Assembly (NCBI GenBank): GCA_031288795.1
Contig: JAITQS010000030.1
Location: forward strand, 1-48,607
Source: Holosporaceae bacterium
GTDB taxonomy: Bacteria > Pseudomonadota > Alphaproteobacteria > UBA3830
DNA: 48,607 nucleotides
Direction: 5' to 3'
A program made the position numbers and the translations under genes. A model generated the notes under the pieces. The model had not been told where the DNA came from, did not search any database, and was given only the letters and a program-made list of their open reading frames with translations. Of this stretch, positions 9,264 to 18,610 are shown in pieces (position 1 is the first letter of the stretch; every line of letters starts with the position of its first letter).

Positions 9264-10658
9264 ATGGTGGTATTTGTGGAAGCAACAAATGAAGACGGCA
9301 GAGCCAGGCAAGGGGATTTTTTCGTAAGTGATAACAGTGAAATCGAGTCTCTAAAACCAAAGATAATGGTGTTTGGCGTGGGTGGCGCCGGAGGAAACGC
9401 CGTCAATAACATGATAAAATCCAATTTAGAAGGAGTTGAGTTTGTCGTAGCCAACACGGACGCCCAAGCATTATTGCAGTCGTTATCCGAGAGGCGCATT
9501 CAGCTGGGTCTGCAAATCACCAGCGGACTTGGAGCCGGAGCCAGGCCAGACATCGGAAGAGCAGCGGCAGAGGAAGCCGTTAATGAAATTGTATCCTATA
9601 TCAGAAATAGTAATATGGTGTTCATCACCGCTGGTATGGGGGGAGGAACCGGAACAGGAGCAGCTCCAGTTATTGCTCGATTGGCAAAGGAAGAGGGAGT
9701 GCTCACCATCGGTGTAATCACGAAACCCTTCCATTTTGAGGGCACTAACCGCATGCGTACCGCCGAAAAAGGCATCGAGGAACTGCAGCAATTCGTGGAT
9801 ACGCTCATCGTAATTCCAAACCAAAATTTGTTTCGGATAGCCAACGAAAAAACAACGTTTGCCGATGCATTCAAAATGGCCGATGATGTCCTTCGCTCCG
9901 GCGTACAGGGTGTCACCGATCTTATGGTTATGCCGGGACTCATCAACTTGGACTTCGCTGATATCAGAACAGTCATGAGTGAAATGGGCAAAGCCATGAT
10001 GGGAACCGGCGACGCCGAAGGAGAAAGAAGAGCCATCGAAGCAGCCGAAGCGGCGATATCCAATCCGCTGCTGGACGATGTTTCCATGAAAGGCGCCCGC
10101 GGCATACTAATAAATATCACCGGTGGCTATGATCTCACTCTCTACGAGGTGGACGAAGCCGCCAACCGAATCCGAGAGGAAGTCGATCCAGAAGCAAGAA
10201 TAATATTTGGATCCACTTTTAGCGAAAAAATGAACGGACGCATGAGAGTTTCCGTCGTCGCTACCGGAATAGATGCCATTGCCGTACAACAAAAAAAACA
10301 AACTCGTGATGAAATGTCGTCAGCAAAATTTATCAAAAAAGACATTGTACAATCCGAAATAGTTGATCTAAAGCAGAATATACCCTTCGTTCCAGATCAA
10401 CCGGAAAAACAACAGCCGATTACGTCGCCGGGAACCGCCTCAAACGACTATGGAGGAAGAAACGCAAACTACGAGGCTCCACGAAAAAAATCTCCGTCGC
10501 TATTTGAGCGTCTCACCGGCATGAAAAGATTTTCTTCCGGAAAAAAGGACGATTCAACGATTTCTTTGGCGAAAAATATTTCCGCTTCGCAGCAGTCGCT
10601 CCCCCGAGCACAAGAAGAAGATCTGGAAATTCCTGCCTTTCTTCGGAGAGGTCCCTAA
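9264..10658 (+). CDS. ftsZ: Cell division protein FtsZ
   Basis: FtsZ is the tubulin-like GTPase that forms the Z ring. It shows [13 protein letters not shown] near the N-terminus, the tubulin signature [12 protein letters not shown] (about 124-135) and the T7-loop region. A variable linker of roughly 130 residues ends in the C-terminal peptide [14 protein letters not shown] that binds FtsA. The ATG at 9264 is preferred: GGGGAG lies at 9248-9253, whereas the in-frame TTG at 9246 overlaps that ribosome site. The 115-bp gap after ftsA may hold its own promoter (TTGTAC at 9203-9208 is weak evidence). lpxC, often next, is absent. Confidence 0.97.
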   Translation: MVVFVEATNEDGRARQGDFFVSDNSEIESLKPKIMVFGVGGAGGNAVNNMIKSNLEGVEFVVANTDAQALLQSLSERRIQLGLQITSGLGAGARPDIGRAAAEEAVNEIVSYIRNSNMVFITAGMGGGTGTGAAPVIARLAKEEGVLTIGVITKPFHFEGTNRMRTAEKGIEELQQFVDTLIVIPNQNLFRIANEKTTFADAFKMADDVLRSGVQGVTDLMVMPGLINLDFADIRTVMSEMGKAMMGTGDAEGERRAIEAAEAAISNPLLDDVSMKGARGILINITGGYDLTLYEVDEAANRIREEVDPEARIIFGSTFSEKMNGRMRVSVVATGIDAIAVQQKKQTRDEMSSAKFIKKDIVQSEIVDLKQNIPFVPDQPEKQQPITSPGTASNDYGGRNANYEAPRKKSPSLFERLTGMKRFSSGKKDDSTISLAKNISASQQSLPRAQEEDLEIPAFLRRGP

Positions 10659-10704
10659 AAAATTGGCCTGTGGATTTGTACATTAGCGGTATTGGAGGTA
10701 AATT

Positions 10705-12057
10705 ATGATCGATATGAAATTGCTAAAGGAATATTCAGAAATGTTTCGGGAATACGCGTCTTTGCGCGGTTCAACTGTGGATATTGACCATCTGCTGGAC
10801 CTGGACGCCGAATGGAGAAAAATAAATACCGTCGTGGATGAACAAAGAGCCGTCATGAATAATCTGGCTAAGCAAAAAAATATCGAAGATGGAAAAAAAA
10901 TAAAAGTCGAAATAGCCAAAAATGAAAATTTACTCCGAGAATTGGAAGAAAAACGTCAACAATTACTCGATTTGGTGGGAAATATGCTGGCTCCGGACGT
11001 TCCCATCGGAGAAAGCGACGCCGATAACGTCGAAATTTATAACTGGGGAACAAAGCCATCGTTTGATTTTCAGCCACTGTACCATGACGAACTCGGAGAA
11101 AAATTGGGCATTCTGGACGTAAAACGAGCCACAAAAATGGTCGGTAGCGGATTTTATTATTGGGTAGGAGACGGAAGACGTCTGCAAAACGCCGCCTTCC
11201 TCTATGCCGAGAATTTGCTTATCGACAGAGGATTTATACCATTTAGTACTCCCGTTTTAGCCAAAAAAGCATCGCTCTATGGTACCGGCTATTTGCCATT
11301 CTCCCGGGACGAAATATATCGCATAGGAGACTCCGATATGTCGCTGATAGGAACGTCGGAGCAGTCTTTGGTCAGCTACAAAATGGACGAAATCATCCCG
11401 GAGGACGAGCTTCCTCTGCTCTATACCGCCTCTACTCCTTGCTTTAGATACGAAGCCGGTGCCGCCAGTCGCCAAACCAGGGGAATCTTCAGAGTTCATC
11501 AGTTCCAAAAGCAGGAGCAAATAATAATGTGCCGTCCAGAAGAATCCGAGTATTGGAATCTGTTTTGCCAAAAGAATATAGAGGACATTATGCAGGAACT
11601 GGGAATACCCTATCGCGTGGTTCTGGTCTGCACCGGAGATATGGGAGCTCCCGGCTATAAAAAATTCGACACCGAAGCTTGGTTCCCCGCCTTCAATTCC
11701 TATAAAGAAACACATTCAAATTCGAATCTCACCGATTATCAGGCACGACGCTCGAAAATTAGATATAAAAGCAATAATAAAAATATTTTCGTGCATACCA
11801 TATCTTCTACTGCTCTCACCGATCGCGTAATTATTGCGCTTATGGAAAATAATCAGACGTCGGAAGGATTTATTAAAATTCCTAAAATATTACAAAAATA
11901 TATGAATGGACAAGAAGAAATTCGTCCCCGGAGACAATCGCCTCAAATCCATAAAATTGACTGTTCGGAAATGGAAAATAGAGCAGAAAATGTCAATTAT
12001 ATAAGTATATCAGACAATTATGAGGCCATTAGAAAATACTTTTCGGGCTCTCGCTGA
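10705..12057 (+). CDS. serS: Seryl-tRNA synthetase (unusual motif type)
   Basis: SerRS charges tRNA-Ser with serine. The 450 residues have the N-terminal helical arm (about 30-105, rich in Lys/Glu) and a class II core: LIGTSEQSLVSYKMDEI, motif 2 FRYEAGAASRQTRGIFRVHQ, DYQARRSKIRY, and motif 3 ending in ALMENNQTSEGFIKIPKIL. LIGTSEQ, GIFRVHQFQKQEQ and FDTEAWFPAF resemble archaeal/eukaryotic and some other bacterial SerRS more than the usual proteobacterial form (PTAEVPLTN, RGLIRMHQF). Motif 3 has SSTALTDR in place of the usual GSGLAVGRT. A 40-residue tail follows the core. The ATG at 10705 has GGAGGT upstream. Confidence 0.92.
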   Translation: MIDMKLLKEYSEMFREYASLRGSTVDIDHLLDLDAEWRKINTVVDEQRAVMNNLAKQKNIEDGKKIKVEIAKNENLLRELEEKRQQLLDLVGNMLAPDVPIGESDADNVEIYNWGTKPSFDFQPLYHDELGEKLGILDVKRATKMVGSGFYYWVGDGRRLQNAAFLYAENLLIDRGFIPFSTPVLAKKASLYGTGYLPFSRDEIYRIGDSDMSLIGTSEQSLVSYKMDEIIPEDELPLLYTASTPCFRYEAGAASRQTRGIFRVHQFQKQEQIIMCRPEESEYWNLFCQKNIEDIMQELGIPYRVVLVCTGDMGAPGYKKFDTEAWFPAFNSYKETHSNSNLTDYQARRSKIRYKSNNKNIFVHTISSTALTDRVIIALMENNQTSEGFIKIPKILQKYMNGQEEIRPRRQSPQIHKIDCSEMENRAENVNYISISDNYEAIRKYFSGSR

Positions 12058-12138
12058 GCGTAAATCGGTGCTTTGACAAAAAGTAATTCCAGATGCTGTT
12101 TGTATTTACACAAAAAGAGCATAATATCTTTTTTTTTC

Positions 12139-12167
12139 TTGAAGTTTTTATTAAAGCACTATATGTT
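12139..12167 (+). promoter_or_regulatory. Candidate promoter for the exported protein at 12206
   Basis: TTGAAG (12139-12144) and TATGTT (12162-12167) are 17 bp apart. A second, overlapping -10 candidate TATAGT lies at 12175-12180. The start codon is 38 bp downstream of the first -10 box. Confidence 0.4.
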
Positions 12168-12205
12168 AACATGCTATAGTTATTTTAATTTATAAGAGGA
12201 ATAAA

Positions 12206-13165
12206 GTGAAAACAAAACATTTAGGCAGTGTTGCTGCCATTATCTTGGTTATGAATACGCCGGCTACTTCTCTAGAATATGAAAAAAATATTGGAGCCAG
12301 TTGGGCAAACGTAAGCGTAACCACTTTGGAAAGACATGAAGAATTTAGCGCTAGTCTGATGAGTCAAACCCTAATTCTTGAAAACAACGGAATACAATTA
12401 ATCAAGCTAACGCCTCCGACTAACATAGTTATTCATAGTCCAAAGCGGAACGATGAGGTCCTGATTCTCAATTCAAATAATAATCAGGTTTCTCCAGAAG
12501 AGGAATGCCATCATTTGGTAACTGCAGATCTGAATGATACGGATAATAACTCTATTTGTTCTTTCGACAGCGATTCAATATGTTTAAGTCCATACAACAG
12601 CGAAGGCGACAGTATGGCCAATAAAGCGTACATATTTCAGCAAAATTTACCGAAATATACTTCAAACGTCCCGGACTTGGTAACTGCAAATTTGAACGAT
12701 AGGAATGATAACTCTTTTTATTATTCAAACTGCTGTTCAATGTTTATAAGTCCAAGTGGCAGCGGAAACGACAATATGGCCAAAGAGCACATGTTTCAGC
12801 CAGATTTACCGGAATATGTTTCAAACACCCAAGATTCTGAGCAAAAAATAGAACTTGATCCAAATGAGGATATTTGGGAAAACCCCAAGAGCCCTCTGCA
12901 ATTCGAAAATAGATCGATAGATAATGTGAATTTTTCAGAATCTAACAATAATAAATTTTTATCTATAAACAGGGGGGATGGGGCTTTCCACGCTAATTGG
13001 ATACAAATCAGTACAAAAAGTATTAGTAATGGGACGGAGTTCTGCACTCCCATACAAAACATACCTAAAGCTTTAGGAAGCCTTATTTTTTATGGAGGCA
13101 GCATAAACTCAATCCATCATGATACAAATATACATGATAATTTTGACGACGACTATTTGTTTTAA
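12206..13165 (+). CDS. Exported Asn/Ser-rich protein with internal 54-residue duplication
   Basis: No known family is recognised. The 319 residues start at GTG 12206 (AGAGGA upstream) with a signal peptide (MKTKHLGSVAAIILVMNTPA). The acidic, Asn/Ser/Asp-rich body has almost no hydrophobic stretches. Residues 104-157 and 158-211 are a tandem duplication sharing LVTA.LNDxxxNS, SP..S....MA and F(Q)..LP.Y.SN. The composition resembles an extended secreted protein rather than an enzyme. It stands alone between serS and trmJ. A secreted effector or surface protein is possible, but this is inference. Confidence 0.7.
   Translation: MKTKHLGSVAAIILVMNTPATSLEYEKNIGASWANVSVTTLERHEEFSASLMSQTLILENNGIQLIKLTPPTNIVIHSPKRNDEVLILNSNNNQVSPEEECHHLVTADLNDTDNNSICSFDSDSICLSPYNSEGDSMANKAYIFQQNLPKYTSNVPDLVTANLNDRNDNSFYYSNCCSMFISPSGSGNDNMAKEHMFQPDLPEYVSNTQDSEQKIELDPNEDIWENPKSPLQFENRSIDNVNFSESNNNKFLSINRGDGAFHANWIQISTKSISNGTEFCTPIQNIPKALGSLIFYGGSINSIHHDTNIHDNFDDDYLF
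12515..12838 (+). repeat. Tandem duplication, two 162-bp units
   Basis: The units 12515-12676 and 12677-12838 both begin TTGGTAACTGCA and keep frame. They have diverged at many positions, so the duplication is not recent. Both lie inside the exported gene 12206-13165. Confidence 0.7.
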
Positions 13166-13182
13166 AACAGTTGCATAAGGTC

Positions 13183-13893
13183 TCAAGTTAGCTTCGACAA
13201 ACCTTCTATGACCCCGAGCATGCTTTGCACCTCCTGTGTCGTCATGCTGGTTCTTTTGAACATATTGCGAAGGGTTTGCATCATTAGCCTACGTTTTTTA
13301 TCCGGCGGAAAGTAATTACGATCGGCGAGTTTTGTTTCCAGGTGATTCAAAAAATACTCCAGCTGTTTTTGAGTGGCAATGCTGGTTTTTCCGGTTTTAA
13401 ACTGGCGGGACCTGCTGTTGCCATTTTTTGACATCATGACTGCGTAGCAAATGATCAGCACCGCCTGCGCAAGATTATAGGAAGAAAAATTTACCGATGG
13501 TATTTCCACAATAAAATTGCAATTGGAGATTTCTTCATTGGTTAGGCCATTTTTTTCATTGCCGAAGACTATTCCGGCGCTAGATCCCAGCGACATAATT
13601 TTTTCGGCGGCGGCTTCTGGAGTGAGGACTTCATGGATCATATTTCTCGGACGTGCCGTAGTGGCGCAGGTCAGCTGCAGATCGGCAACTGCATCCGTTA
13701 GATTTTCGAACACCTGTACATTCACGAGATCATTTTTTTCGGCGGACGCCAGAGCAGCCTTAGCGTTGGGCCATCCGTGTAGTGGAGATACCAGTCTCAG
13801 ATTTTTTAAACCAGTATTGGCCATGGCACGCATAGCCATTCCTGTATTTTCTGCCATTTGGGTTCCGTGTAAAATTATAAAAATCTCATCCAT
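13183..13893 (-). CDS. trmJ: tRNA (Cm32/Um32) methyltransferase TrmJ family
   Basis: This is a SpoU-class (SPOUT) S-adenosylmethionine RNA 2'-O-methyltransferase, probably acting at position 32 of tRNA. It has MDEIFIILHGTQMAENTGMA at the start (motif 1 Asn in AENTG), LRLVSPLHGWPNAKA, ATTARPRN, the SAM-binding knot IVFGNEKNGLTNEEI and IPSVNFSSYNLAQAV. The C-terminal helical extension is typical of TrmJ. The start at 13893 is chosen because the alignable protein begins there. The frame stays open upstream to 13953, and neither start has a clear ribosome site. It converges with the exported gene at 12206-13165. Confidence 0.85.
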   Translation of the reverse strand: MDEIFIILHGTQMAENTGMAMRAMANTGLKNLRLVSPLHGWPNAKAALASAEKNDLVNVQVFENLTDAVADLQLTCATTARPRNMIHEVLTPEAAAEKIMSLGSSAGIVFGNEKNGLTNEEISNCNFIVEIPSVNFSSYNLAQAVLIICYAVMMSKNGNSRSRQFKTGKTSIATQKQLEYFLNHLETKLADRNYFPPDKKRRLMMQTLRNMFKRTSMTTQEVQSMLGVIEGLSKLT

Positions 13894-14218
13894 CTGTAGC
13901 ATGATGATCAAAATACCACAAAAAGCAATTGGTAACCAGTTTTTAGCAACCAAGATCTAAAGAAATAGTATTTGTATTCGCCGCTTGTTTTTGGGAGTTT
14001 CAATGTCAAAGGAATTTTTCCTGGAGCGTTATTATTTTTTTATAAAAAATAAAAAATTAATATTTTTTTCATCTTTTTTACCTATAATTTTTTAAGATAG
14101 TATTTATAAAATGTATTTTTAGGAAATTTTTTTTTCGAAAACGTTGATAGAGTCATGAATTATTGAAATTCGTTAATTCATTTGACTTTTTTTTAAATTT
14201 GATGCATAGGAGAAAAAC

Positions 14219-15193
14219 ATGAAACCACATATACAACTTGTATTTTTTGCATTATTTTTTTTTGTGCTAGGGAGCGTCAGTGCCACGCAATTACCGGTCA
14301 TTTCTGATCCAACGTCATCTAATAATGTGGTGGTTGCTCCCGTAGCTACCAATACGAATTCTTCAGATTCATCAAATTTGAAGGATTTACACACCCAAAG
14401 GCAAGCGGATTCAATCTTTGACATAGATTTTTTTTATAGATCTCTTTCTCAAAAATTCGATCCGCAAACGGCCAAGATAATGGCCAGTGTGTGCATCAAA
14501 AACACTGAGCAAATGAGTTCGTCCGACATTCATCTGGCCGTAGCGAGGAGCCTCGATAGCTGTGAGTTTGGAAAATCACGACCCATTATAGACAGAACCG
14601 TAAGGCTATGGAAAAGAATAAGAACGTTCCTCGGAGTGCTTCGCAATGTGTCATTGGTAACCGCTGGAACATCAACTATTCTCTGCGCAGTATTTCCGCA
14701 GTGGCGAGACATATTGTTTATTGTGACGGAAATATCCGGTCCACTGGCGGCGGCTTTGTGGCCCACGTGCACTTATGCTCAAAAAAGAGCTGACCATCAA
14801 ATCGAGCAAAATTTTATTGAAAACCTGATGAAAAATAGCTTGCGGGACGCCGAAAATGGAGCGGCGATAAATCCGCCGGAGAAGCTTTCCGCCAGCAGCG
14901 CCTCCCAAACGGAGAAAAAATCTCCCGAGGTAGCGGCTATTACCGGCAAAAAACAGACTTCTTCCAAGCAAAAAAAAATAATATCCAAAAGTTCTCCCAA
15001 AAAATCTCAGGAGCAGGGGGCGTTGAGCTCGTTTTCTGATGTTGATACCCTGGAAAATGTCAGCAGTAGTGGTGCAGCGAATAATAGCATTATCGTGCCG
15101 ATTGCATCCCACAGCATAGCACCGTCAGTACATTGCCCTTTGTCTGGCGTAGAGCAACCCAATCCGCAGGATGTGCAGGAAAACTATCCATAA
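14219..15193 (+). CDS. Exported protein with hydrophobic centre and Lys/Ser-rich tail, function unknown
   Basis: No known family is recognised. The 324 residues start with a signal peptide (LVFFALFFFVLGSVSA, cleavage near SVSA-T). A helical region (about 60-125) is followed by two hydrophobic segments, near VSLVTAGTSTILCAVF and ILFIVTEISGPLAAALW (about 140-180), that could span a membrane. From about 215 the protein is low complexity, rich in Ser, Lys, Ala and Pro. The ATG at 14219 has TAGGAG upstream. The preceding 260 bp (13960-14218) are very AT-rich with no gene. It converges with the popZ-like gene, stops 16 bp apart. Confidence 0.65.
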   Translation: MKPHIQLVFFALFFFVLGSVSATQLPVISDPTSSNNVVVAPVATNTNSSDSSNLKDLHTQRQADSIFDIDFFYRSLSQKFDPQTAKIMASVCIKNTEQMSSSDIHLAVARSLDSCEFGKSRPIIDRTVRLWKRIRTFLGVLRNVSLVTAGTSTILCAVFPQWRDILFIVTEISGPLAAALWPTCTYAQKRADHQIEQNFIENLMKNSLRDAENGAAINPPEKLSASSASQTEKKSPEVAAITGKKQTSSKQKKIISKSSPKKSQEQGALSSFSDVDTLENVSSSGAANNSIIVPIASHSIAPSVHCPLSGVEQPNPQDVQENYP

Positions 15194-15208
15194 TTATGTT
15201 TTCAAAAT

Positions 15209-15667
15209 TTATTTTTTTTCGAATAGTTTTTTTATCTCGGATTCAACGGCGTTTTTTACGAGGATCTGAAGATTTTCATTCAACCATCTTTGGATTAGGG
15301 GAGTCATGATGCTTTTTATCATTTCTGTTATGGTACTTTCGGATCTGGAGTAGGGCAGTGGCTCTTTCTTTTGTTCTTTGTACGCCGGCACATCGCTGCA
15401 GATGGTTTGGCTAATGCGCTCGTTCAGGATTCGCTTAGGAGGCTCTTTGGGAGAAACGGAATCTGTATTTTCCTGTATAAGTTTCAGGAAGGAGCCCATA
15501 TCGGGATTTTTATTTTCGGGGACGCCGTCTTTTTTTATTTTGACAATGCTGCCGTCATTGGAAATCATATCGGTCAGCTCCAGGACCGGCGGTCCCTCGT
15601 CCATCACCATTTTTTTTATCGACGAAAGTACTTCATCCAACGACATTTCCGATTTATTTTCATCCAT
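15209..15667 (-). CDS. PopZ-family (DUF2497) polar organising protein
   Basis: PopZ proteins assemble a polar scaffold that anchors ParB-bound origins in alphaproteobacteria. The 152 residues keep both conserved ends: an N-terminal helix MSLDEVLSSIKKMVMDEG (family form EPSMEEILASIRRII) and the C-terminal oligomerisation region IMTPLIQRWLNENLQILV with EIKKLFEKK (family form LRPMLREWLDENLPRLVE). The middle is acidic/Pro-containing linker. It lies just downstream of tolC, as in other alphaproteobacteria, and the window also encodes ParA/ParB. The assignment rests on these motifs, not on a search. Confidence 0.8.
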   Translation of the reverse strand: MDENKSEMSLDEVLSSIKKMVMDEGPPVLELTDMISNDGSIVKIKKDGVPENKNPDMGSFLKLIQENTDSVSPKEPPKRILNERISQTICSDVPAYKEQKKEPLPYSRSESTITEMIKSIMTPLIQRWLNENLQILVKNAVESEIKKLFEKK

Positions 15668-15677
15668 GGCGTTTTTC

Positions 15678-17120
15678 CTATTTTTTCTGCTTACCTACGG
15701 CTTTAGGGGCAGATTTTTTCTGCTTATCCACGGCTTTAGGGGCGGATTTTTTCTCCGATTGTATGCAATTTAGAATGGTGTCTATATTCAAACTACCGGT
15801 TAGAGCCAAAATTTTTACGGCGGTAATCATTTTTGTTCTCTGGGACTGGGCCAAGTTGATTCTGGAATCCAGCAGTCGATTTTCTTTTTCCCAGATGTCG
15901 GTGTTAGATTTTAATCCGAGGTTGGCTTCTTCGATATTGCTTTCGGTGCTCAATTCGGCGCTTTGGACGGCGGATCGGCTGGACTGTATCATGGCATTGG
16001 CGGTAATATAGGTATTCCAATTGACAACACATTCTTTTTTAACGTCCAGCAGGGCGTCTTCGGCGGCGAATTTTGCTTTGAGGGCGCTCTGGTTAGCGAT
16101 CTCGATGGCGGAGTAGGAATTTCCTTCCTGGGCGGAATTGGCGAATATTGGAACGCTTATTTCCAGTGTAGCGGAATAGGTGTTGGTGGAATCGTTTGCT
16201 GTTGTTTTTTGTAATCTTCGTCCTGCATCTAGGGTTAAATTGCAGGAAGGAGACAGTCTTCCTTTGGTGACGTTTAATTGACTCTCCGCGTGCTGTTCTT
16301 CAAATTTGCGCAACAGAATAACACTATTGTGCTTCATGGCAGTATCGACCAGAGCATCTAGGCTCTTGGGGAGGTCGAATTTCATTTCCGGGAGTCTAAT
16401 ATTTTTTCCGACCTTCAGTCCGGTGAGCTTTTCGAATTCTGATTCTGCCGAAAACAGCTCAGTTTCGGCTTCGATTCTCTTGTAGACCGCCGTCTGGTGG
16501 TTAGCGCTAGCGGCGGACACGTCCGATGTATTAACGGTGCCGGCTTCCAGCATGGTTTTATGAGCCTCCAGCAAATTCAGGAGGTTCTCTTCCATTTTCC
16601 GGAGAGCGGCAACTTTTGTTCTGCAGAGCCAAATATTTGTATATTTTTCCAGCACATCTGTTATGAGTTTTTGTTCTTCAAATTTCAGCTTATGAAACGC
16701 AGCATTGGAGGCATGTTGTTCAGCTTTTATCGTATTTGTCGTTGAAAATCCATTGAAAATATTTTGCTGGACGCGAATACCAAAATTTGTACCGGTGGTT
16801 TTTTTGGTACTATCTCCCCCCCTCGAAACCTCTCGTATTTCATTGCGATCCCTTGATAACTGGGCATAGGCGCTAACGTTCGGCAGGAACATCATTTTGG
16901 CGTTGGTCAATTTCGTATCGGCGATTTTTTTCTCGATTCTGTTCTGGGCCCACTGTTTACTGCTGTTATAGGCAGCGATTAGAGCTTCTTCGAAAGTCAA
17001 AGATGCTTTTTCTTTGGAGAGACTTGTACTAGTGGTATTTGAAGTTTTTTTCTCTTGGGAATCTGCTCCGAAACACACTATAAAAGCTAAAGCGGACACA
17101 AACAAACAACTATTCTTCAT
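15678..17120 (-). CDS. tolC: TolC-family outer membrane channel
   Basis: TolC proteins are trimeric outer-membrane channel-tunnels for type I secretion and efflux. The 480 residues have a signal peptide (cleavage near FGADS), then two OEP repeats of long coiled-coil helices (LTFEEALIAAYNSSKQW at about 41; later TANAMIQSSRSAVQSAELS). They also contain the RVQQNIFNGF and LEISVPIF strand motifs. The C-terminus carries two copies of an 11-residue unit, KSAPKAV(D/G)KQK, encoded by a 33-bp tandem repeat at about 15680-15750. GAGG lies before the ATG at 17120. It is followed by the popZ-like gene. Confidence 0.9.
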   Translation of the reverse strand: MKNSCLFVSALAFIVCFGADSQEKKTSNTTSTSLSKEKASLTFEEALIAAYNSSKQWAQNRIEKKIADTKLTNAKMMFLPNVSAYAQLSRDRNEIREVSRGGDSTKKTTGTNFGIRVQQNIFNGFSTTNTIKAEQHASNAAFHKLKFEEQKLITDVLEKYTNIWLCRTKVAALRKMEENLLNLLEAHKTMLEAGTVNTSDVSAASANHQTAVYKRIEAETELFSAESEFEKLTGLKVGKNIRLPEMKFDLPKSLDALVDTAMKHNSVILLRKFEEQHAESQLNVTKGRLSPSCNLTLDAGRRLQKTTANDSTNTYSATLEISVPIFANSAQEGNSYSAIEIANQSALKAKFAAEDALLDVKKECVVNWNTYITANAMIQSSRSAVQSAELSTESNIEEANLGLKSNTDIWEKENRLLDSRINLAQSQRTKMITAVKILALTGSLNIDTILNCIQSEKKSAPKAVDKQKKSAPKAVGKQKK

Positions 17121-17168
17121 TGGATAACCTCAAAATAAAAACAAAGAACCAAACTATTTAGAACCAAA

Positions 17169-18548
17169 CTATTGGCAAACATCTCTATTCAGCGCAATTT
17201 TTAAACGATGTATACTTTCATCTTTTCCAAAAACACACAGCATTTCGAATATACTAGGGGTAATCTTTTTTCCAGTCAATACGCTGCGCAGCGGTTGAGC
17301 CATTTTTCCGAAGGATATTCCTAATTCCGCCGCCAAACCGCGCAAAGATATTTCTAATGATTTTTCGGTCCAATTCTCGGTTATTTCAAGCTTTTTTAGG
17401 GTTTGTCCGATGACTTCGAGTGATGATTTTTCGATATTTGGGGCCGTAAAATTATCCGTATATATTGTAGAAATATCACGCAATTCCAGTAGGGTTTTGG
17501 AGCGTTGTTTAAGTCCATTCATGCCTCTCAGGAGCCGGAGTTTTTTTTCGTCGGACACTTCTCCGATTATTTCCAGCAAGCACTGCAGCAGTCGTTCATT
17601 GGCGGCTTCGCGCATATAGTAGCCATTGAGATTTTCCATTTTTGAAAAATCCAGTCTAGAGGCGGATTTGCCGAGATTTTCTGTGGAAAACCATTCGATG
17701 GCCTGTGGAATTGAAATTATTTCATCGTCTCCGTGGGACCAACCGAGTCTCAGAAGGCAATTGCATATGGCTTCCGGCAGAAATCCCATATCTTTATAGC
17801 TTTCTATGCCGAGGGCGCCGTGTCGTTTGGATAATTTTGTGCCATCCGGACCATGTATCAGGGGGATATGACCGAATTCCGGCATATTCCATCCAAAGGC
17901 GTGGTAGATTTGGATTTGGCGGAAGGTATTTGTTAGGTGGTCATCTCCGCGAATCACGTGGGTTATGCCCATTTCGTGGTCGTCCACCACAACCGACAGC
18001 ATATAGGTCGGAGTGCCATCGCTTCTCAGGAGCACCATGTCGTCCAGCTGAGCATTATTGACGGTAACTGTTCCCTGCACGATATCCGTCAGCGTAGTTT
18101 TGCCTTCCTGGGGAGCTTTCAGACGTATCACCGGATTTACGCCGGCCGGAGCGTCCTGGGGATCGCGGTCTCGCCACATGCCATTGTATTTCGGAGATGC
18201 GCCGTGGGACTTGGCCTCCTCCCGCATGGTCTCCAATTCTTCCGGACTGCAGTAGCAATAGTAGGCATTTCCGGATTCAACTAATTGCTGGGCCAGTTCT
18301 GCGTGTCGGGAGGCTCGAGAAAATTGGAAAACTGGTTCTTCGTCCCAGTCTATGCCCAGCCATCTGAGACCGTTGAAAATGGCCTCCACGGCCTCCGGCG
18401 TAGATCTTGCGCGATCCGTATCTTCTAGGCGCAGCAAAAATTTTCCGCCCTGATGCCTCGCCAATAGCCAATTGAAGAGCGCAGTTCTCGCCCCTCCAAT
18501 ATGCAAAAAACCCGTCGGAGACGGAGCAAAACGTGTTACCATAACCAT
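17169..18548 (-). CDS. gltX: Glutamyl-tRNA synthetase
   Basis: GltX charges tRNA-Glu (and often tRNA-Gln in alphaproteobacteria, followed by GatCAB amidation). The 459 residues contain the class I HIGH motif in PSPTGFLHIGGARTA (about 9-23), FLLRLEDTDRARS, the KMSKS equivalent KLSKRHG (about 240) and an all-helical anticodon domain. Two ATGs, 18548 and 18542, are possible; neither has a clear ribosome site. Divergent from comEC. Many relatives carry two gltX copies, and which one this is cannot be told here. Confidence 0.95.
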   Translation of the reverse strand: MVMVTRFAPSPTGFLHIGGARTALFNWLLARHQGGKFLLRLEDTDRARSTPEAVEAIFNGLRWLGIDWDEEPVFQFSRASRHAELAQQLVESGNAYYCYCSPEELETMREEAKSHGASPKYNGMWRDRDPQDAPAGVNPVIRLKAPQEGKTTLTDIVQGTVTVNNAQLDDMVLLRSDGTPTYMLSVVVDDHEMGITHVIRGDDHLTNTFRQIQIYHAFGWNMPEFGHIPLIHGPDGTKLSKRHGALGIESYKDMGFLPEAICNCLLRLGWSHGDDEIISIPQAIEWFSTENLGKSASRLDFSKMENLNGYYMREAANERLLQCLLEIIGEVSDEKKLRLLRGMNGLKQRSKTLLELRDISTIYTDNFTAPNIEKSSLEVIGQTLKKLEITENWTEKSLEISLRGLAAELGISFGKMAQPLRSVLTGKKITPSIFEMLCVFGKDESIHRLKIALNRDVCQ

Positions 18549-18610
18549 GTTTAAGTTTACTCATAATAAATCAATGGCATTTATTATATATCTTTAGTTT
18601 TCGAGAGTAA

